Positions 1-10,531 of a stretch of 64,000 nt of DNA are shown in pieces. Source of the DNA: Undaria pinnatifida (taxonomy: Eukaryota; Sar; Phaeophyceae; Laminariales; Alariaceae). Location of the stretch: assembly GCA_012845835.1 (NCBI GenBank), contig JABAKD010000027.1, positions 12,880,487 through 12,944,486 of the forward strand, read 5' to 3'. The number at the start of each line of letters is the position of its first letter. Position 1 is the first letter of the stretch. Below the pieces are notes generated by a model. The model was given only the letters and a program-made list of their open reading frames with translations. It was not told where the DNA came from and did no database searches. The position numbers and the translations under genes are program-made.

Positions 1-3000
1 GGGAAGGAGGGGGCGTTCGGGGCGGGGGGGGGGGGGGGGGGGAAGGAGCGGCATGGATTACTCTAGAAAGATAACGAGGTGATATCTAGTGCGGGAAGTG
101 TCTATAATCTGGCGGATTTCGATATTAGGTGGGGCGTTTGAGCAAGGGAGAGCGAGAAGGGGGGGGCGGGGGGGGGGTTTAAAGAAGATATACACAAGGT
201 TCCCCTCCGGAAAATGCCTATAATAGGGGAGTGGTGCAAGAACGAAATCCAAGCATCCAACAACTGCTTGCCTGTTGTGGGCAAATAAGATGTACCTGGT
301 GGTCGTGAAAACTATGTTCTTGTCCGCAGCTCGAGAAGCGGGGTGTGGGGAGGCGCCCTCCTGGGGACGGTTCGCTCTCTCCCCGTCGTGGCGGAGAACC
401 GTAAATAAGTGGTAATCCCATCAGTACGTATCCATCACGAGTACTCGCACGATGAGGACTTTTCGTACGGACGACTCCTATGCAGTAAAAATTGAAATTT
501 TGCGTGGTGAAAAATAAATGGACGAAAGGTGGATTTTCAACCGGCAAAAAAAAACATGAGTTGCTCCGTGCGCGGTCTTTCTATCGTGGTTGACTTTGAT
601 TTTTTTTCTTTTTTTTTTCGTGTGGGAATGACCCATTTCAGAATAGGTACCTGTACTCTTCTTGTCTTGTTGAGCCAGATATTGAACTTCACGACGAGCG
701 ATCCACGCCAGGATGGGCAATCATCCCCCTTTACCTCCAGCTCGTCGCAGAAAGTGCACGGAATGAGGAACTGTAGGGCTTATTGTCGCTGTTTCAGGCA
801 TCCGAGCGCGCTCAGCCGTTCGGAGAGGAGAATGTCTTGAAGTTAGTGTGGGAAGCGAAAAAAATGGAGGCCGCTCAGGAAATCGATATTATATTTGTGA
901 GTAGTTTTCTATGACGCAGCCAGATATGACACTGCAAATTTTCTGCGCTGACGCGCAACGCTAAGTCAATGCGATTCCACGACCATCGGAAAATAGCGAG
1001 TTTCGCAAAATGAAGAAAAGTGACAAAATGAAATGCTTGAGGATAGCGTTGCTCAGGGTTTGTCAAAGTTTCGCCACATAAAAGACGTTGATGGCTAACA
1101 CAGCCAATGAGCAAGCTGCTTGCTCAGGGGGGTGGCTTCAAGAATAGCTCCCAACCCTGAACAAAGAATCTCTCAAAGTTAGCGTGGGAAGCGAAAAAGA
1201 TGGAGACCGCTCATGAATTCGATATTTTGTAAGCAGTTATATATTAGGCAGTCGGACGCCCACTCGCTGCGAAAGCTTAAGAGTAGCAGGGCGTGCCAGC
1301 TCTTCCAACGAGTCGTCGCTTGGTAATGGTGCTGAGGCGGCGAAAGCAGCGCAGCAGGTTCAATCTAGGCAGGCAAGGCGAGGAGAGGAGGTGGATGTTG
1401 TGCTCACGGCGAAGCGCAACGCAAATACAGTAGCTACGCAAGCAACGCAACCTCGAGCTGGGTGACGGCAAGTAGGACGGCGACGACGACTGGCAATTGT
1501 GATATTGGGTTTGAAAAGCGGAGGGAGTAGGTCGCGGGGAAAGGTGGTGGTGCACCGTGCGTAGTAGATTGGCAGGACGCTCGAAGCTCGTTACAATTCG
1601 GGCGCAGGTCTTGAGTTTCGAGCTTACCGGAGAACATGGCGGAGAATCCCTGATCATTTTTTTTCCTTCATGTGGTTTTCAAATTTGAAATCCTGGAAGC
1701 ACATCCTGACCATGAACAACCACCCCCAAGCACTTTCACTTTGTTTTCTATTCTTTTCACGAAACTTCTCAATGGAACAGTCGGTCGAAGCGAATGTGTT
1801 GTTCGGTCATGATACTAGCCCTAAGTTAATACTTGGTACCTGGTACCTGGCGTTTACGTACGCGCGTAACATGTCCGATTGCCGTTGCCGGTACGGACCC
1901 CGAAATTCTGCCAGTACCTTGGCTGATGGCTATTGCTGGTACTGACCACCGAAATTACTGCGAGTACCGGCAGTACGTTGTTGTTCTCACTTTAACGCGC
2001 ATACTCTAGTCCTTGGTCACCGGGAAAAAAAAAGAAAACAAGCTGCTAGTGGTACGTACACGTCTACATCATTTGTTTAATGTCATCGCCGCATGTGTCG
2101 TCGCCCCGAATCCTGAAAAATAATGGTAAACCGACTCACCCCTGTCCCCCCGACCCGTGCCACGATAGGGTTATTAAGGTATACCGTTTTTTGGCGGAAA
2201 TAGTTTCCGAATATACGGCGCCCCTTCACCCCCTTTAGAGCCCCCAAATCCCTCCCCATACTAAGTTCAAGAACGTTTGTCGAAAAAAAAGGGTTTCCAG
2301 TTGTAAAGGCGTTGACCCAAAATCGTCGCAATCATGCCATTCTGTTTTTGCAATATGATTGTTCTTTGCGCCCATACCGTGTGTTTGGTCGTCGGGTTGC
2401 ACCTTCAGTATACTCTATTAATGGTTCACTTTTTGGGTGAGGCATCTACCTCCTCAAGTGGCTAGGAACCTCAGAAAAAAGAAATGGTACCTGGTACCGG
2501 GTACACCTTTTTTACCGTAGTGACAGGTTTCCCCCCCCCGAACGAAAACCTACCCCAGTGTATCATGCGTAGTCTCCTTCAATCCCGACAAAGATTGCGT
2601 GCACTCTACAACTCTACAATACAACATTCAGCAGTCATATCTGTGCGAGTCGACAATGTGCAGCGTGAGCCACCTGCCAGAGAAAAATCGGGACTGTCCT
2701 CTGCATTTTTTTACCGCGGTACTTTTAACGGGTCTCGCGGTTCCGGGAAAAAAAATGGATTCCCGTTCCCGTCCAAACCGATCCCGCGAAGATTGTGATA
2801 TCCCGATCCCGTCCCAACAGATCCCGCGAAAACATCGATATCTTGATGCCGTCCAACCAAGTCCCGCAAATACTTGTCGAATCACGTGATTTCTCAGGCC
2901 CGCGCTACGCAACCCCGCAGCAATATTGATATACCAGATGCCGAATGCCGTCCGTAATATTCCCGCGGTTTTATTCGAGAACAGTATTTTATCGTCTGGC

Positions 3001-4923
3001 CAGCAGGCGAGCAGATTTTCCATCAAAACGATCTACGAACAGCAGTATTCGTGCGCTCGGGTCTTGGGGTGGACGCACATCATCTGCGCTTTTTTTTTTT
3101 TGTACTGTCTGCACCACTTTTTCCCCCATCAGCCGGAGAATGTAATATATTATACTTGTACTAGGCACGCATACGATTGATGTGCTACCAATTTAGCACT
3201 TGGTCATGCATGATAGGTAATGTAATACTTCGAAGTACGATGTCATCTTACGTTAGGTTTTGATTTACAGGCATGAAACTTACTAAAATCGGACGATCGA
3301 TGTAGTACGCAGCTTGCAAAGGTGAGTATCGACCCTGAATTCACCGAGCTCACAGCTGACGTCGTTAGAATATGTTCTATTTTTTTTATATAGCTAACTC
3401 GCGTTTTAGACCAGTATAAAACGAACAAAAAACGAGCTACGAGCACTCGTCCTATATGAGACGAAGCTGTGTCAGCGTATCGCGAAGGAAGGATGAATGA
3501 TCGACGCTTGCTACGATAGAGGAAATCACTTTTTGTTTTTTTTCGTTTCTGGATAAGGGGGCTACTTAACCCGTCTTAACCCAAAATGGTCGGAATGCCG
3601 TTCTTTTTTGTCCATCTGTTTATTTTTTGTATGCCTAGGCCATGGATTTTCTCATCGGGTTCCACTTTCGGCGGTTTACCGAAAATCGTTTTTTGTGAGT
3701 GACGTCCAGAGCTCCTTGACCCCTTTAGAGCCCCAAAGTCCCTCCTTGTTCTAACTTCAGGTAAATTTATTGAAAAGAAAAGGTGTCCAGTGGTGAAGGC
3801 GTTAGGTGAGGAACTTCTGTCGTAGCATGTGTCAAAACGAATGTTTGATATTGCGTGTTAATACCGTTACGCAATAATGTATTGGATGCTTAATCACGAA
3901 AAGCGTATCGCGAATCCATGTATGTATCGCACATGATTAAATGGTGCGGACCATGGCGCCGCATGCGGTAATCTCAGCACCGTAGTAGTAGTAGTGGTAG
4001 CGTATCACGAGTGAATGCGTTGTTTAGTATTGCGAACAGTCTAGTAGCGCTGAATGCTGCAATCTCAGGATGGACACAAACACATGCTCAAAAAGTAGCT
4101 TTGCCCGGCTCGTCGAGTCGAGCAGTCATTATTCTTGGTGTATCTAGTATCTACTGTATGGCTGTACGCGCTCTGCTGGCAGCACGCACTTGCGTTTATG
4201 GCGCGATTCGTATCCCTTCCCGTTGGCAATTCGTCGCAGATACGGTCAGTATAATTTTAGGCACACCGCGCGATCGGCTTTCCCGTCGAAACCATCGCGG
4301 CTCGTACCGTCGAGTACTCCCTATGCCCCTTTGCCTCTGATGCTACCGCAGGTCTAGACTGCTGATACCGTAGTATTTGGCCTACGCTACAACAACGCAA
4401 TAAATCTTCGCTGATACCGCCTACGCTCACGGTGCGGTCGGTGTTCCTCTCGAAACCCCATCGGGACCCGTACCGTAGAGTACTGCTGTATTTCCTTTTA
4501 CTACCACGCATGTGTTGGCAATGCGAGTATGGACTAGCGTTTTATGTACACAGGTAATAGTGAACCCTCTATAGTGCCGGTTGAGTAGTGCCGGTTGCCC
4601 ACTATAGTGCCTGTGAAACCGCTCGGTACCGATGGAAACAACCAGTAGTGATAGTATGCGCAGTAGTGCCGGTTGCTTCTATAGTGCCGATATTTCCGGC
4701 TGGCACATACTTGAGCTATAGGAGGGACGACCACTTCTTTACGCGGATCCGACCCGATCAATCGGATAACTTACCCCAGTAAGCATCCCTCGATCGATCG
4801 AAACCCTTCGGTTACAACCGACCGCTTTGGCCGCCTTTTTTTCTCCTCGCGTCTGAACAACAGTTGCGGGCGCACAGCAGCAGTGGTCGGCGACGGCAAC
4901 GAGGGGACTATGTGAAGCGGCAG
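1..4923. other. Repeat-rich flank, no supported gene
   Basis: No reading frame here has a recognisable domain or coding-like composition. The start has G homopolymers at about 25-42 and 155-176. Two copies of a dispersed repeat (core 'CCCTTTAGAGCCCC ... TTTCCAGTTGTAAAGGCGTT') lie near 2141-2345 and 3555-3810. A copy of another dispersed core ('CAGCTTGCAAAG ... CTCACAGCTGAC') lies at 3297-3367. At 4560-4700 there are repeated short 'ATAGTGCCGGTTG' words. Upstream exons of the plus-strand gene that follows could be hidden here, but I cannot name any. Confidence 0.5.
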
Positions 4924-5054
4924 TGGTTGCACCGCGCGACGTGGGCGAAAAAAAGAAACCGGATTGGGCACCCGGCGTACCGGCGCCTGGCCGGGAACAG
5001 ACCCTTGGAGAAGCGTTCGCTGCCATGCAATACCACAGCAGGGGCACACGGAAG
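4924..5054 (+). CDS. Candidate exon of the unknown plus-strand gene
   Basis: The frame reads through 'RDVGEKKKPDWAPGV' to 'FAAMQYHSRGTRK' and meets donor AAG|GTAAGG in phase 0, which fits the phase-0 acceptor at 5994. The 5' border is a guess (GCGGCAG|TGG); the same frame is open further upstream. A degenerate copy of its 3' 50 bases lies at about 5128-5178. Confidence 0.4.
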
Positions 5055-8000
5055 GTAAGGCATGTTTGCGCGGAGGTCGCTTGAGGGGGGGGGGGGGGGA
5101 GAGAGGGGAAGGGGGCGTTGGGCGCGTGATTCCTTGGAGAAACCTTCGCTGCCGTGAAACACGATGGCAGGTGCACACGGATACGCCGTCGGCGAAGAGG
5201 GAGGTGGGGGCAGGTGGGGGGAGGGAGGGGGGAGGGAGGTGGGCGCAGTCGTGCTTGTTTCATATGCAAAGAAGTTCGCACACAGCGAGAAATCGGCAGA
5301 CTGCTAATGTGTCCATGCCGTTGACGCCAAATGTCAATATCGCCGCTCAGTAAAGACGCTACGTTTATAGAAGAGTGATATTTTTGTCGAGGCCTCCTTA
5401 GGTCTTAGTATTGTAGGGGAGCGGTCGGTCAAGGCGCGTCAAGGCCGTTTTTGGCCTTAATGCACTAGTTTTAATGTCAGGGCGGTCAGTCAAGCGGTCA
5501 AGAACGCGGTCTCCTATCATGGGCAGCAGTGCCGTTCATCCTTACCTGCTTATTTTTGGCATTTTGACTTTTTGTTACCGTATGTGTTACTCTCGACAAA
5601 CCGGTCTTGCTGCCCACGGACATGCAGCGCGTGCAGCGTCCATGCTGGTTTCCATCCTTGAGAGATACGTGCAAACTCTGTGACCACAAACTGCGGAGAC
5701 AGAGGTTGAATGTACATGGCAAATACAGCAGTATGGTGATTGGGCAGCGCAATGTAACGTCAAACATACGGGATACCAAAAAATAACAGAACGCACCCAA
5801 ACCCGCAAGCCGGGCAACTTGAAAGTCGTGTGAAAGTTGGGAGGCTGTTGAGTTTCTTCGGTTTGGCGACTAGTTATTGGTTGGTCGGCCAAGTAAGCCA
5901 ACACACTGACGTTGTCCGTGGCGAAGAGCAGAACATGCACAAGCCGGCAAGCCAGACACCGTTCGACTTATGCGGAACCTTCGTTTTTGGCAGGTAAAGG
6001 CGAGCGTGCTGCACCGCATCTTGGAGCGAGTGTCGAGCGAGGACGAGCTGAAGTACGCACACCTTGGGCTGAAGCTGTTCAAGACGCAGGGCATCAAGAT
6101 CAACACCAAGGGGGCGTCTCTGTTCATCAAGGTCGGTTCTGCCACCGGTCCCGACCGTCTCAGCACAACCCCTACGGCGTTTTGTCAGTACGAGCAAAAA
6201 AGAATGAAGTGATGTCTTGGTACTCTCGACCCGCTTGGGACTTCAAAAATGAAATGTGTCGAAATTGACCATTGATCCCATCCCTGGGAGGGGAGAATAT
6301 TATATTATCTCCTGGGAGAGGATAATATATCGTCCCCGTCGATGATGATTACAGCATCGACCACGCGAAGCAGCACTTAGATCAATACCAAGGAGGCGTT
6401 TCTGTTCATCAAGGTCGGTGCTGCCACCCGCCCAACCGTCTCAACATGACCTCTACGTCGGCGTGCAGCAGAACGAGCGCAACAGTCGCCGTGTTTTTTT
6501 CGCCGTCGTACTTTGGAAACTCGCTTCATCGTATTACTTGACGTCGAACACTGTGAGATTAGTTTTCAAAATCCTTACCCTCTCCTTCAACGATTCAAAG
6601 GCATGCCTACTGGAAACTCCCGCTCTTCGCGGCTGGTATTTTTACTGTATTTTGGGCTTGGTTTTCCGGTAACCTTCAACCAAATTTATCATAAACGCCT
6701 CCTCGTACTGCCTTTTTATTAGCGCAGGGGTTAGGGGACGGTTGCAGCGTTCCTTTTCTCCTCTGTTATACAACACACGAGTGTCTTCGAGTCAGTCCTT
6801 CATCCAGATAGAGTGGGAAAAACCAACTTGCTGCCTGGGGATGAAGTACGCTTATCATAGTATCATAGTATTATAGTAGATACCATTATTGTTGTTGATA
6901 ACATTTTGTTGTAGATGTTCACCCTGACGACATGCTTACGAGCATACCTGGTATGTATTCAAAGGATAATGCATCTGCTGTAAAAAACGACGGGCCAGTG
7001 TATCACGCAGCTTGCAAAGCTTGCAATGCTTGCAATGCTTGCAAAGACGAGTATCGCACCCTAAATTTTATCGAACTCACAGCTGACGTGCTTGCGTAGA
7101 ATAATTTTAAATAACGGTGACGGAATCTCCGTCGGTCAGCTTCATCCACCGTACGCGTGCTGCGATAGGGCGTTGGCATATTTTTTTTTGCCGAAATATT
7201 TCTGACCCATTGGCGGAACGCCTGCCTCCACTGAGGAACTCCCCGACATCGCTGAACTACGAATAGCATTTTGTGAAGATGTCTAGGGCATTGGATGGTT
7301 CACCGGGCTGCGCTTTGCGTATTTCTCGAATTCCGTGTCACAGAAATGAGTGTTGGGTTGAGGTATACTATCTCAAGCGAGGAGCCTCAGCAAATCAGGC
7401 GCATCCGTATCGTAGAATTCGTCACCCTTCACATATATCCCCATATGTGACGGTGTATAGCACACACCCTGGGATGAAATGCCGAGCGGGTTTCCTCCAA
7501 AACCAGCGCGGCACGAATAACAACGGTGGCGGCTTTGGGAGGATGTCGTCCAGATCTTTCCATAGACGTGTCGCTCGGCGTTAAACTCTACCGTTCGTCG
7601 AGACATCGGCGTACGAAACTCGTCCGAGGGGGTGTACCATACACCGTCACATACGGATATATTATATTTTTGTCCCATGCATGCTGGAACTCCCTCGCGT
7701 AGGCGTGCTGCAGGGCGGGGTCGCCCCAGGCGGCCGTGGATGCGCTGGACATGGACAAGGCGGAGAAATACGGCTTGGAGCAGTGGGACGTGGTAGGAGC
7801 TAACCGCTTCAACTACCTTTTGAGTCAGCTCTACCGAGCCGGAGACACCGAAAGTGAGTTTGGGGTGTAATCGTGTGCACCTTTTCACGTGTACCTTTCG
7901 AATCTGGTATGGTGTACCTTTTTGAGTCTGATCGGGTGTACCGCTTAGGTCAGCTCTACCGAGCCAGGAACACCGAGATTGAGCTGGGTTGATCGGGTGT

Positions 8001-10131
8001 ACGTTTTCACGTGCACCTTTTTGAGGCTGATTTGGTGTACCTTTTTGTGAGTTTGATCTGGGGTACCTTTCGAGTGTGATTGGGTGTACCTTTTAGGTCA
8101 GCTCTACCGAGCTGGGGACACCGAGAGTGCCTTCGGGTGGATCGGGGGTACGTTTTGAATGAGTTGGATTGATCGGGCGTACGTTTTGAGGGAGTTGGTC
8201 GATCGGGTGTACCTTTTGAGTCAGCTCTACCGAGCCGGGGACACCGAGAGTGAGTGGGGTTGATTGGGTGTACCTTTTGAGTGAGTTGTGTTGAACGGGT
8301 GTACCTTTTTAAGTAAGCTCTACCGAGCTGGTGACACCCGAGAGGGAGTCGGGTTGATCGGGTGTACTTTTCCACGTATGCTCTTTTTGGTCAGCTCTAC
8401 GCTTCCACGCATACCTTTTCAGTCAACTCTACCGAGCAGGGGACACCGAGGTTGAGCTGGGTTGATTGGGTGTACCTTTTGAGTGAGTTGGGTTGAACGT
8501 GTGTACCGTTTGAGTCAGCTCTACCGAGCCGCGTATACGGAGAGTGAGTTGGGTTGGTCGGATATGTGAGGTGTACCTTTCCCGTGTACCTTTTGATTCA
8601 CCGCTATCGAGCTGGGGACACCGAGAGTGAGTTGGGTTGATGGGGTGTACCTTTTTGAGTGAGTTGGGTTGATGCGGTCTACATGTTGAGGGAGAGAGTT
8701 GATCGCCTTTTGGGTCAGCTCTGCTGAGCTGAGGACACCGAGGGTGAGTTGAGGTGTGATCGGGTGCATCGTTTCACGTGTACCATTTTGAATTGGTTCT
8801 AATCGGGTGTACAGTTTGAATTAGATGTAGTGTACCTTTGGAGTGAGTGGGTTGCTCAAGTGCATCGTTTTAGTGAGTTGGGTTGGTCCGGTGTTTCCTT
8901 TGTGTTTTTTTTAAATCATTTTTTCTTTCCAGCTCAACTCGTGAGAAGTTTTACCTGCTTCCAGCTCAACCCGTGGTAACAACTGCCTTTCTTTCTCCCC
9001 CCGGGAGTGTGTTGGGTTGATCTAGTGTACCTTTTTGAGTGAGTTGGCTTGATCAGGTGTACCCTTTGAGCGAGTTGGCTTGATCGGGTGTACCTCTTCA
9101 GTCAGCTCTATCGAGCCGGGGACACAGAGAGTGAGTTGGGTTGGAAGGGTGGCAGGGTCATATTAACCATCAACCCGTCCTTGAGCAGAATTAAAAACAA
9201 ATCCCACATTAATTCAAAGTATATCTACCTCCGGGTTTCCACCCCCCTCCGTGATATCTCTGGAAGTGGCCACACCAGAAAACAAACATGCTCCGGTAAT
9301 TCGAAACTGTCTTCCGTATGCAAGAAAGCACGCCCAAAGGTGCGGAAGTCCGCCTCACTCGTGATTTTTAGTAGGATGCAGTTAACCCTTCATGCGACTC
9401 GCCGAACACCTCATAGCGCTTCGCGCTCGGTGCAAGCGACGTCTCTCTGTGTCGGTTAAAACCCGAGGTGCTCCGTCCTGACGTTGTAGGGATGCGAGGG
9501 TATGTGGTCTCAAAACTACGGCTATGCTTCAATTGAGTACATGGTCATATGGCTACAGCTGTGCATGGGCTTGCGATTGCGGCTATGCATACAATTGAGT
9601 AACCCCCCTACCCCCTCTCGATATCATGGCATGTTTTGCCGCGCAGACTTCGCCCGCGCGGTCGACGGAGCTGAACGTAGGCGGCAAAAATTGAACGATC
9701 GGTCGTTGGTTCTCATCTCCCGGTTCAAGGAGGAGATGAGGGCGAAGAAGGCGGCCGAGGAGGAGGAGGCGCGCAAAAAAAAGGAAGAAGAGATGAGGGT
9801 ACAAAAGGAGGAGGAGGAGAAGGAACAGGCACGGATTAAGGAGGAGCAGAGGGTCAAAGAGGAGGAGGAAGCGGAAGCCAGGAGAAAGGAGGAGGAGGAG
9901 GAGGCAAAGGCGGCAGATGCTAAGCAAAAAGAGGAGGAGGAAGAGCAAATGGCTAAGAAACAAGAGGAGGATAGGGCCAAGCAGGACCAGGAGGAGAAAG
10001 CTAGATTGAGGCGCGAGGAGCAGGCGAACAAGGACGCCGGAGAGCCGATCGCGGCGGAGGCCGGAGGCGAGATGGCAGCGGGGACAGGGGACGCGCCGGC
10101 AGTGAAAGGGGAGGATGAGGCCAAGCGATGA
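4924..10131 (+). CDS. Unknown protein with Glu/Lys-rich coiled-coil C-terminus (3' part of gene)
   Basis: Four exons join in phase: 4924(?)-5054, 5994-6131, 7730-7853 and 9647-10131 with stop TGA. Donors are AAG|GTAAGG, AAG|GTCGGT and AAA|GTGAGT; acceptors include a pyrimidine tract ending TTTTTGGCAG and CGCCCCAG. The product reads ...GEAFAAMQYHSRGTRK, then VKASVLHRILERVSSEDELK..., then AAVDALDMDKAEKYGLEQWD..., then NFARAVDGAERRRQKL.... It finishes in about 110 residues of Glu/Lys/Ala/Arg coiled coil and an Ala/Gly/Glu tail. I do not recognise the family. The segment around 'LKYAHLGLKLFKTQG' only vaguely recalls the C-terminal part of NSUN2/Trm4 RNA methyltransferases, which is not enough for a call. 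The 5' end is not found and the first listed exon is the least certain. Codon use is strongly GC-ending, unlike the flanks, which supports real coding. Confidence 0.6.
5055..5993 (+). other. Intron of the unknown gene
   Basis: It contains an imperfect copy of the upstream exon's 3' edge (about 5128-5178) and G-rich runs near 5085-5120 and 5205-5240. I see no other coding signal. Confidence 0.4.
5994..6131 (+). CDS. Internal exon of the unknown plus-strand gene
   Basis: This exon has 46 codons, phase 0 at both ends, after acceptor CTTCGTTTTTGGCAG and before donor ATCAAG|GTCGGT. It encodes VKASVLHRILERVSSEDELK then YAHLGLKLFKTQGIK. Initiation at the in-frame ATG at 5970 is possible, but the pyrimidine tract makes an internal exon likelier. 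Confidence 0.6.
6132..7729 (+). other. Intron of the unknown gene
   Basis: It holds the exon-edge copy at 6372-6480. A copy of the dispersed 'CAGCTTGCAAAG ... CTCACAGCTGAC' repeat lies at about 6996-7100, with a small internal TGCAAAGCT expansion. The palindrome-like ends 'CACATATATCCCCATATGTGACGG' and 'CCGTCACATACGGATATATT' lie at 7432 and 7645. Confidence 0.5.
6372..6480 (+). repeat. Degenerate copy of exon edge plus donor
   Basis: The sequence 'ATCAATACCAAGGAGGCGTT ... TTCATCAAGGTCGGTGCTGCC' repeats the last part of exon 5994-6131, its donor and about 60 bases of intron with scattered substitutions. It lies 250 bases downstream, inside the next intron. Confidence 0.8.
7730..7853 (+). CDS. 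Internal exon of the unknown plus-strand gene
   Basis: This exon has 41 codons plus one base. It starts after CGCCCCAG and ends ACCGAAA|GTGAGT (phase 1). It encodes a mixed helical segment ending 'NYLLSQLYRAGDTE'. Its last 35 bases plus the donor are the founder of the tandem repeats that fill the following intron. Confidence 0.65.
7920..9140 (+). repeat. Intronic minisatellite built from the exon edge and its splice donor
   Basis: About ten degenerate copies of 'GTCAGCTCTACCGAGCC.GG.GACACCGAGAGTGAGT' start near 7951, 8097, 8220, 8311, 8389, 8413, 8514, 8596, 8714 and 9099. They are separated by variable 'TTGATCGGGTGTACCTTTT' words. The motif matches bases 7825-7860, the 3' edge of the preceding exon plus its GTGAGT donor. 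Several copies keep a perfect GTGAGT. Confidence 0.9.
9647..10131 (+). CDS. Terminal coiled-coil exon of the unknown plus-strand gene
   Basis: The acceptor CCGCGCAG|AC is entered in phase 1, so A+AC gives Asn. There are 160 residues and a TGA stop. After 'FARAVDGAERRRQKLNDRS' the chain becomes an uninterrupted Glu/Lys/Arg/Ala/Gln coiled coil, then a Gly/Ala/Glu-rich end. The long minus-strand Leu-rich frame here is its shadow. Confidence 0.7.
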
Positions 10132-10530
10132 AAAATGTCTTGTGGTGGTGTATGGCCATGGCTCTTATCCCGGAATTTTGGTGGTTTGCAACGCGTCGAT
10201 TTTGGCCGAAAAAATGTAAGCACCGGCAGTGGCATAAGAAGGGGAGGGTGAGGCCAAGAGATGGAAAAATGGTATTGGGTTTGGTGTGGCCATGGCTCCT
10301 ACCCCCCCGCATTGTGGCGGTTTATTACACGCCTCCATTTTGCCTCCATTTTTGTCGCAGATTATGCGCGAAGGTAGGGGAAGGGGGAGGGGAAGGGAAG
10401 GCCAAGCAAATGAAGAATTTCTCGTGACAGCGTGTGTGGCCATGGGCTCCTTCCTACCTTGAATAGTGGTGGGTTTTTTGAATGCCTCGTTTTTCGGCCG
10501 GAAAAGGTGGCGGGCCGGTGGCGGGGGGTA
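10096..10530 (+). repeat. Three tandem degenerate copies of the gene 3' end
   Basis: The last codons, stop and about 90 bases of 3' flank (10096-10205) recur at about 10219-10340 and 10370-10510. Shared words are GAGG.TGAGGCCAAG, TGGCCATGG and 'TTTTGGCCG/TTTTTCGGCCG'. This is the same duplication habit seen at the internal exons. Confidence 0.75.
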
Positions 10531-10531
10531 G

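Noticed and set aside
4739-5353. Pro-rich minus frames and Gly-rich plus frame
   Set aside because: They arise from G-rich low-complexity DNA; a different plus frame fits the exon model better.
9583-10235. Leu- and Ser-rich minus frames
   Set aside because: They are shadows of the Glu/Lys-coding terminal exon on the other strand.
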